Assembly: GCA_021841795.1 (NCBI GenBank)
Contig: JAKCDN010000060.1
Coordinates: 1 to 11,528, forward strand
Direction of reading: 5' to 3'
Source: Acidobacteriota bacterium
GTDB lineage: Bacteria; Acidobacteriota; Terriglobia; Terriglobales; Acidobacteriaceae
Length of the DNA: 11,528 nucleotides
In this document: positions 6,636 to 11,528 of the stretch, one piece after another
Layout: the number at the start of each line of letters is the position of its first letter
Numbering within the stretch: the first letter of the stretch is position 1
Notes under the pieces: model-generated
Seen by the model: only the letters and a program-made list of their open reading frames with translations
What the model was told of the DNA's origin: nothing
Databases searched by the model: none
Translations under genes and position numbers: made by a program

Positions 6636-8105
6636 TTATTGTCCCGCTGGCAGGCTCGGTGGCGTCATCAGGTACTCGTCGCCCACGCGCGAAAGGATCA
6701 GTGCTCGCCGGTCGCTGAGCAGCTTCAACTGCTTCGTCACCCGGATGAACTCCTGTTTTTCCTCCGCCGTGAGCCCTGCCCCGGACGGCCCGGCCTTCTG
6801 ATTCAGCACGTCCAGCCGCGCTTCGAGAGGCGGAATCGCGCGGTCGATCAGTACCGGCTCGATCACCGGCTGTTTGGCGATTCCCGCCGCAATCTCATTG
6901 CGGTTGTTTTCCTCCCATACCGGCAGCATGCCTACGTGGCCAAGCTCAACGCGTACCCCGGCCGGGCCGTAGTCGCGCTTGACCGCCGAGAACAGGCCAA
7001 TCATCTCATCGCGCGGGTCGCCGTTCGAATCCGGATTGAGCCCGTCGACATAGCTGCGTGACTGGTTCGAAAGGAAGTTGCCCAGGGAGTAGAAGATCAC
7101 GGTCTCACGCCCGTCCTGGGTTTTGTAAGTCTCAATCGGCTGCAAGACATGCGGATGCGCGCCCACAATTACGGTCGCTCCGGCTTCGAGCATCTTGTGC
7201 GCAAACTCCACGTCTTCAGGACGCGGGACCGTGGCGTACTCCACACCCCAGTGCACGCTGATCACCAGCAGGTCGCATTGCGCGCGTGCAGCTTGAATAG
7301 CCTTCAGTACCGTCTCCTCGTCGGCTCCGGGCGCGCCGTTCGCCTCACCGGGATATGGGAAAAAGTTCACATGCGGCTGGTCGTCCTGATCGGGGTTGCG
7401 GTTGCCGTTCAGCCAACGCGTCAGGCCCAGCCAGCCCACCCTGATACCATGAGACTCCGTGATCACTGGCTGCCATGCGGTAGCGGTATTGTCTGAGGTA
7501 CCGGCAAACTCCAGCCCAATCGCCTTCAAGTGCTCACGGCTCTCGGCAAATCCGGCCCACCCCTGGTCCATCACGTGGTTGTTGGCAAAGGAGACGATCT
7601 TGATGCCGCTGGCTTTCAGCGCCTCAGGCAATTCCACCGGCGCATTGAAGAGAAAGGGCTTGGTTCCGCGCGAATTGCTCGGGGCAACGGGCGTTTCAAG
7701 GTTGACGAACCCGAAGTCAGCACCCTCAAAAACATCGGCAACGTGGATAAAGAGCGCCGCCCATCCGGGTTCACCGTCGCCTGCGGCTTTGGCCGCGGCG
7801 CGCACCGCCTCATGGGGAATCACATCGCCGGCCACGGCAAAACTCACCCGCGTCACGTCGTGCGGATAGGGTATCGGAATCTCTGCCTGACGCCGCCCCT
7901 GCAGCATCGGAATCAACGCTACACCTATCGCCGCAAGCGATACCAGCCCCGCTGCCCACCGCCAGCGCACGTGAGCCTGCACTCCCGCGCTGGAGCCCCA
8001 GAACCCCAGCATCGGCTGAACCGCGAATTTGCCTATTCGCCGGCGAGATCTACGGCTCTCGCCGCCAGCGGCTCTCACCCGACGAATTCCCAAAACCTCG
8101 TCCAT
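6636..8105 (-). CDS. CapA/PgsA-family metallophosphoesterase-like protein, membrane anchored
   Basis: A 489-residue protein of the CapA (poly-gamma-glutamate synthesis, PGA_cap) family, which has a calcineurin-like metallophosphoesterase fold. An Arg-rich cytoplasmic N-terminus (about 1-47) is followed by one membrane segment (about 49-68), placing the domain outside the cytoplasm. Family motifs appear in order: AVAGDVI (90-96, D93), FVNLETPV (133-140, E137), SFANNHVMDQG (172-182, H177), ISVHWGVEY (282-290), VIVGAHPHVLQPIETY (312-327, H317 and H319) and VIFYSLGNFLSNQ (336-348), so the presumed metal ligands are present. A charged helical extension (about 440-475) follows. The start has AGGAG (plus-strand 8116-8120) 10 bases upstream. 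No capB, capC or capD/pgs partner is adjacent, so polyglutamate synthesis should not be assumed; such stand-alone proteins are common and mostly uncharacterised. It is convergent with ribE and divergent from the pilC-like gene. Confidence 0.9.
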   Translation of the reverse strand: MDEVLGIRRVRAAGGESRRSRRRIGKFAVQPMLGFWGSSAGVQAHVRWRWAAGLVSLAAIGVALIPMLQGRRQAEIPIPYPHDVTRVSFAVAGDVIPHEAVRAAAKAAGDGEPGWAALFIHVADVFEGADFGFVNLETPVAPSNSRGTKPFLFNAPVELPEALKASGIKIVSFANNHVMDQGWAGFAESREHLKAIGLEFAGTSDNTATAWQPVITESHGIRVGWLGLTRWLNGNRNPDQDDQPHVNFFPYPGEANGAPGADEETVLKAIQAARAQCDLLVISVHWGVEYATVPRPEDVEFAHKMLEAGATVIVGAHPHVLQPIETYKTQDGRETVIFYSLGNFLSNQSRSYVDGLNPDSNGDPRDEMIGLFSAVKRDYGPAGVRVELGHVGMLPVWEENNRNEIAAGIAKQPVIEPVLIDRAIPPLEARLDVLNQKAGPSGAGLTAEEKQEFIRVTKQLKLLSDRRALILSRVGDEYLMTPPSLPAGQ

Positions 8106-8552
8106 GCAGATCCGACTCCTGTCCGGTCGCTCCGAAAGGGCGTGGAATCAGCATACAGGCCCCGTGCCGGATGACGGTCCAAGTGCTATAGAGCCAGCTT
8201 GCGTCGGCCATTCACCGTGCAATCATCGCCTCCTCTGCCTCTCGGATAAGACTTCTGCCTGCGCGAACATGCGCCTGCTTGCCTGCAAAAAGCACTCAAT
8301 CCGGTCGTCGTCTTTGACAAATAGGTGCAATCAGGCCTGCCCCCAACAAATCGAGTGTATTTGTCTTGGGTCCTGCCGGCTGCACTTTAAATGTCCCCCT
8401 TACCCTCCACGAACGCCTGCCCTCCCCGCCGCGTCTATCTCATAGAGAATGGGTCTGCCCTAAAGCAGTACCCCTGAGACTGTTACCCTTGATAAGGAGC
8501 ACTCTCCGAGAGCTTCCGGGGCGCCTGAAGCGCCTGACCGGCGAATACCACC
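8106..8552. other. 447-bp intergenic region between divergent capA-like and pilC-like genes
   Basis: No credible gene is seen. It must carry the 5' regulatory signals of both flanking genes. Visible items are a TGCTATAGA extended -10-like sequence (8184-8192), a perfect TTGACA (8314-8319) without a matching -10, an AT-rich dyad (8346-8364), a weak pair TTGTCT (8361-8366) and TTTAAA (8386-8391) 19 bp apart, an inverted repeat TCTAT-CTC-ATAGA (8434-8446), and five GCCTGC hexamers (8257-8420). The region 8390-8432 is pyrimidine-rich. The pilC-like gene start has no clear Shine-Dalgarno sequence. Confidence 0.6.
8346..8364. promoter_or_regulatory. operator-like dyad ACAAAT-N7-ATTTGT
   Basis: ACAAAT (8346-8351) and ATTTGT (8359-8364) are perfect inverted 6-mers with a 7-bp spacer. 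Another ACAAAT lies at 8317-8322, overlapping the TTGACA at 8314. AT-rich half-sites in a GC-rich promoter region are typical of transcription-factor sites, but the regulator is unknown. Confidence 0.35.
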
Positions 8553-9746
8553 ATGGCAGAGTTCGTCATCAAGCTGGCCGATGAGCGTGGCCGCGTACAG
8601 GAGCAGGTGCAGACCGCGGCAACAGCCGAGGAGCTGCGCACGCGCTTTCTGCATGCGGGCTATCACGTTTTTTCCGTGCGTGCGCGAGGCTCCGTCGGCC
8701 GCAGCCGACGCAAGGTCAAGCTGGAGCCGTTCCTCATCTTCAACCAACAGTTCCTCACCCTCATCCGCGCCGGCCTGCCGATTCTTGGCTCGCTGGAGAT
8801 GCTGGGCAAGATCCAGAAAAATGCCGGCTTTGCCGGCCTGCTCGAAGATGTGGCCGCGCGTGTAAAAACCGGCGAGGCGCTTTCGGCGGCGTTTGAATCT
8901 CAAAGCGGATTTCCCCTGATGTACACCACCACGCTGCTGGCAGGTGAGCGCTCCGGCAACCTGCCCGAGGTGCTGGACCGCTATGTGAACTTCCAGAAGG
9001 TCGCGCTCGCGCTGCGCAAAAAGCTGGTGGGCTCGCTGATCTATCCCGGCGTGCTGCTCACGCTGGTCTGCGCCCTGCTCATCTTCATGTTCACGGTGGT
9101 GGTGCCGCAGTTCGCACAGCTCTACGATCAGCTCGGAAACAAGCTGCCGACCCTCACCCTGGCCCTGCTGAGCTTCGGCAAATGGACCCAGCACAACCTC
9201 CTCTGGATGGCAATCGTCGCATTGGCCTCCGGCGCGGGTCTCTACCGCTTCGCAATCACCGAGCGCGGCAAGGATCTCGCGGACACCGTACGCGTGCGCA
9301 TGCCGGTTCTGGGCAGGATCTGGCTCAAGTATCAGGTTGCACTCTTCGCCCGCACGCTTTCCACTCTGCTTACCGGCGGGCTGCCGCTGATGCCCTCGCT
9401 CGAGACCGCTTCGCGCTCCATCTCCTCGCGGCGCGTCTCGCGCGCCGTCATGACGTCGCTGGCTACCGTACGCGAGGGCAAGAGCCTGGCCGAGTCGCTC
9501 GCAAGAACCGGAATCTTCCCTTCCCTGGCGACCGAGATGATCACAGTCGGCGAGCAGACCGGAGCGTTGCCGCAGATGCTCAACTCAATGGCCGAATTCT
9601 TCGAGGAAGACGTGGCCACGGCGCTGGCCGCCGCGCTGGCTCTCATCGAGCCGGCCATCTTGATCGTCATGGGAGTCGTCGTAGTCTTCATTTTGATCTC
9701 GCTCTACCTGCCCATCTTTTCTCTCGGGCAGGGGGGCGCAATGTAG
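8553..9746 (+). CDS. type IV pilus/type II secretion inner-membrane platform protein (PilC/GspF family)
   Basis: This polytopic protein forms the inner-membrane platform on which the assembly ATPase acts to add or remove pilin-like subunits. The 397 residues contain an N-terminal cytoplasmic extension (MAEFVIKLADERG, helix to about 50) and two T2SSF domains at about 63-186 and 264-386. Each has the family pattern of helices ending in GE-x-(S/T)-G: GERSGNLPEVL (131-141) and GEQTGALPQML (333-343). Membrane segments lie at about 163-186, 213-231 and 366-388; the last ends in YLPIFSLG, the usual C-terminus of the family. ATG 8553 lacks a good ribosome-binding site, but the N-terminus matches the family, so the start is probably right. 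The ATPase gene begins 12 bp downstream. A following PilM-like start favours a type IV pilus-type system over a general secretion operon. Confidence 0.93.
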   Translation: MAEFVIKLADERGRVQEQVQTAATAEELRTRFLHAGYHVFSVRARGSVGRSRRKVKLEPFLIFNQQFLTLIRAGLPILGSLEMLGKIQKNAGFAGLLEDVAARVKTGEALSAAFESQSGFPLMYTTTLLAGERSGNLPEVLDRYVNFQKVALALRKKLVGSLIYPGVLLTLVCALLIFMFTVVVPQFAQLYDQLGNKLPTLTLALLSFGKWTQHNLLWMAIVALASGAGLYRFAITERGKDLADTVRVRMPVLGRIWLKYQVALFARTLSTLLTGGLPLMPSLETASRSISSRRVSRAVMTSLATVREGKSLAESLARTGIFPSLATEMITVGEQTGALPQMLNSMAEFFEEDVATALAAALALIEPAILIVMGVVVVFILISLYLPIFSLGQGGAM

Positions 9747-9758
9747 GAGGCGAGTCGA

Positions 9759-11396
9759 ATGGCCGAAACCAATGTGCTGCCCATGCCCGTGCCCGTCGCT
9801 GGCGACGAGCGCGCCCAGGCCGAAGCTCTGGCGCGCCGCTATCATGCTGAATTTGTCGACCTTAAGAATTTCAAGATCCAGCACGAACTGCTGCGCACGG
9901 TGCCCGTGGAACTGATGTTCCGATACAACTTCGTGCCCATCGAGCAGGCGGACGACGCGCTGGTGATCGCGGTCAGCGATCCCTCGCGGCTGATGGTGCT
10001 GGACGAGATTGCCGGCCTGCTCGGCGCACGCATCGTCGCGCGCGTGGCCACTCTTTCGCAGATTACCGACCTGCTGAAGAAAACCGAACAGTCCCAGCGT
10101 GTGCTCGACGAAGCCAGCGAGGGCCTGACCTTCGACGTTGTCACCGGCGACGAAAACTCCGACGAAAACATCTCCATCGAAAAGCTCACCAGCGACGCCG
10201 AAGATATCAGCCCCATCATCCGCCTCGTTGACACCACGATCTTTACCGCGCTGGAGCGGCGCTGCTCCGACATCCACATCGAAAGCTACGACGATTCCGT
10301 ACATGTCAAATACCGCATCGACGGCGTGCTTCAGGAGGCGATGGCGCCCATCGCCCGCGAGCACCACGGCACCATCCTCGGCCGCATCAAAATCATGTCG
10401 GAGCTCGACATCGCCGAGAAGCGCGTCCCCCAGGACGGCCGTTTCCGCGTGCGCTACAAGGGCCGCCTCATCGATTTCCGCGTTTCCATCATGCCCACCA
10501 TCCACGGCGAGAACGCCGTGCTGCGCGTGCTTGACAAGGAGTCAATGAGCGAGAAGTTCCGCAATCTGACGCTCGACGTAGTCGGCTTTGCCGAAGACGA
10601 CCTGCGCCGTTTCCGGCGTTACATCCGAGAGCCTTATGGCATGGTGCTGGTGACCGGCCCGACCGGCTCCGGCAAGACCACTACCCTCTACGCCGCGCTC
10701 AATGAGATCAAAAGCGACGAAGACAAGATCATTACCATCGAGGATCCTGTAGAGTACCAAATTCGCGGCATCACGCAGATCCCGGTGAACGAGAAAAAAG
10801 GCCTTACGTTTGCTCGCGGCCTGCGCTCGATCCTGCGCCACGACCCCGACAAGATCCTGGTGGGCGAAATCCGCGACCAGGAAACGGCGCAGATTGCCAT
10901 CAACTCCGCGCTCACCGGACACCTTGTGTTTACTACCGTGCACGCCAACAACGTGGTGGACGTGCTCGGACGTTTTCTCAACATGGGCGTGGAGGCCTAC
11001 AACTTTGTCTCTGCGCTCAATTGCATTCTGGCGCAGCGCCTGGTGCGCACGACCTGCGATTACTGCGCGCATACTGTTACCCACAGCGAAGAAGAGCTGC
11101 TGGCAAGCGGCATGGATCCATCCGAGTGGCGCGGCTTTGCCTTCCGCGAGGGCGCAGGATGCATGGAGTGCGGCGGCACAGGCTACCGCGGCCGCACCGC
11201 CATTCACGAGCTGCTCGACTTGACCGATCCGATCCGCGAGCTGATCCTGGCCAAGAAGCCTACATCGGAAGTCCGCAAACTGGCGCAGAAAGAAGGCATG
11301 TCGTTCCTGCGCGAGTCGGCCCTTGAGCGCGTGCGCCGCGGCTTTACCACGCTCAAGGAAATCAACAAGGTAACGTTCATCGAAGCGTCGCGCTAA
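9759..11396 (+). CDS. type IV pilus/type II secretion assembly ATPase (PilB/GspE family)
   Basis: This cytoplasmic hexameric ATPase powers extension of pilus or pseudopilus filaments. TAGGAGG (9744-9750) joins the stop of the upstream gene with a strong Shine-Dalgarno sequence, 8 bases from the ATG. Of 545 residues, about 20-110 form a short T2SSE_N/MshEN-like domain. The catalytic part carries, in order, Walker A GPTGSGKT (300-307), the Asp box DKIITIEDPVEY (322-333), Walker B ILVGEIRD (366-373) with E370, and the His box TGHLVFTTVHANN (386-398). A zinc-binding tetracysteine CxxC-N31-CxxC (C433, C436, C468, C471) is typical of PilB and GspE and absent from the retraction ATPase PilT, so this is an extension-type motor. 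The N-terminal domain lacks the first half of the usual MshEN cyclic-di-GMP-binding repeat. The gene is translated in tandem with the PilC/GspF gene; PilB versus GspE cannot be settled from this window. Confidence 0.95.
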   Translation: MAETNVLPMPVPVAGDERAQAEALARRYHAEFVDLKNFKIQHELLRTVPVELMFRYNFVPIEQADDALVIAVSDPSRLMVLDEIAGLLGARIVARVATLSQITDLLKKTEQSQRVLDEASEGLTFDVVTGDENSDENISIEKLTSDAEDISPIIRLVDTTIFTALERRCSDIHIESYDDSVHVKYRIDGVLQEAMAPIAREHHGTILGRIKIMSELDIAEKRVPQDGRFRVRYKGRLIDFRVSIMPTIHGENAVLRVLDKESMSEKFRNLTLDVVGFAEDDLRRFRRYIREPYGMVLVTGPTGSGKTTTLYAALNEIKSDEDKIITIEDPVEYQIRGITQIPVNEKKGLTFARGLRSILRHDPDKILVGEIRDQETAQIAINSALTGHLVFTTVHANNVVDVLGRFLNMGVEAYNFVSALNCILAQRLVRTTCDYCAHTVTHSEEELLASGMDPSEWRGFAFREGAGCMECGGTGYRGRTAIHELLDLTDPIRELILAKKPTSEVRKLAQKEGMSFLRESALERVRRGFTTLKEINKVTFIEASR

Positions 11397-11442
11397 TGCT
11401 GACAGCTGCGGCTCGGCAATTTCAGGAAAGGGACTGTCGCAC

Positions 11443-11528
11443 TTGCGATCGATTTTGAAGAGAACGCAATTCACCGCGCGCACCGGCGGCCGTCCGCCGG
11501 CGGCCGTGGAGCTTTCACCGGAAGGCGT
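11443..11528 (+). CDS. 5' end of a PilM-like pilus assembly gene (partial)
   Basis: An open frame begins 46 bp after the ATPase stop and runs off the window. TTG 11443 is preceded by GGAAAGGG (11425-11432) at 10 bases; no ATG is available in the frame. The 28 complete codons read about 13 basic/polar residues, then RPPAAVELSPEGV. A short beta strand ending in (V)(E)-x-(S/A)PEGV is how I recall acidobacterial PilM-like proteins beginning, the actin-like partner of PilN and PilB. The family call rests on 28 residues and on position after PilC and PilB. The true start could differ (CTG 11434). Confidence 0.45.
   Translation, partial: MRSILKRTQFTARTGGRPPAAVELSPEG
11483..11507 (+). repeat. direct repeat and GC hairpin at the start of the PilM-like gene
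   Basis: CCGGCGGCCGT occurs at 11483-11493 and again at 11497-11507. CCGGCGG (11483-11489) also pairs with CCGCCGG (11494-11500) across a 4-base loop. It encodes GGRPPAA-like residues, so it may be only a codon effect, but the stem could influence early translation. No T-run follows. Confidence 0.4.

Noticed and set aside
7530..8174. 214-codon + strand frame opposite the CapA-like gene
   Set aside because: The CapA-like frame on the - strand carries all family motifs, while this one has none and is His/Arg/Pro-rich as expected of a shadow.
8314..8319. Perfect TTGACA as a complete promoter for the pilC-like gene
   Set aside because: The sequence 16-18 bp downstream (around CTGCCC) has no resemblance to a -10 box on either strand; kept only as part of the possible operator region.
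8029..8445. Possible small gene crossing the intergenic region (138 codons, + strand)
   Set aside because: No ribosome-binding site, Cys/Ser/Pro-rich translation without family features, and it starts inside the CapA-like gene on the opposite strand.
10542..11483. 313-codon - strand open frame opposite the PilB/GspE gene
   Set aside because: Shadow of a strongly conserved ATPase; the composition is typical of reverse-complement translation and no family is visible. The same applies to 541-1314 and 9585-10505 on the - strand.

Overview
The window is about 11.5 kb of GC-rich bacterial DNA, densely coded and mostly on the + strand. Gene content, codon use and several protein signatures suggest an Acidobacteriota chromosome, probably of the Terriglobales/Acidobacteriaceae type. 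The signatures are tandem LepB proteins with a shared C-terminal tail, a secreted TPR protein of unknown function, and a GspE/PilB plus GspF/PilC pair followed by a PilM-like start. This is an inference from recognised families; no database was searched. No rRNA, tRNA, CRISPR array, insertion sequence or phage gene was seen, and it reads as core chromosome rather than an island.

Layout. (1) 1-1869: a well-formed sigma-70-type promoter drives a secreted protein of about 605 residues. It has a Ser-rich linker, a central domain with an HTYLH motif that resembles a degenerate zinc-metalloprotease helix, and C-terminal TPR-like helices. (2) 1991-4546: rnc (RNase III) overlaps lepB1 by ATGA, and lepB2 follows 55 bp later. 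A terminator-like hairpin follows lepB2 at 4556-4619. (3) 4733-6526: three small genes of unrelated roles on the same strand: a CcdC-family membrane protein, a stand-alone STAS anti-anti-sigma-like protein, and riboflavin synthase alpha (ribE). ribE has no Shine-Dalgarno sequence but carries a TAGAAT box that would place the transcript start at its ATG. (4) 6636-8105 on the - strand: a membrane-anchored CapA/PgsA-type metallophosphoesterase-like protein, convergent with ribE. (5) 8106-8552: a 447-bp divergent intergenic region, the longest non-coding stretch, with an AT-rich dyad and a cluster of GCCTGC hexamers. (6) 8553 to the window end: a type IV pilus/type II secretion motor module of inner-membrane platform protein (PilC/GspF), assembly ATPase (PilB/GspE) and the first 28 codons of a PilM-like gene that runs off the window.

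How they fit together. The rnc-lepB-lepB block couples RNA processing with Sec signal-peptide removal only through gene order, and the two signal peptidases probably divide substrates. The 3' module builds or powers pilus-like filaments at the inner membrane. The rest are single-gene housekeeping or envelope functions. Points worth a second look are an Asp-to-Asn change at a metal-binding position of RNase III, the HTYLH protein, the apparently leaderless ribE, and the operator-like architecture between capA and the pilC-like gene.
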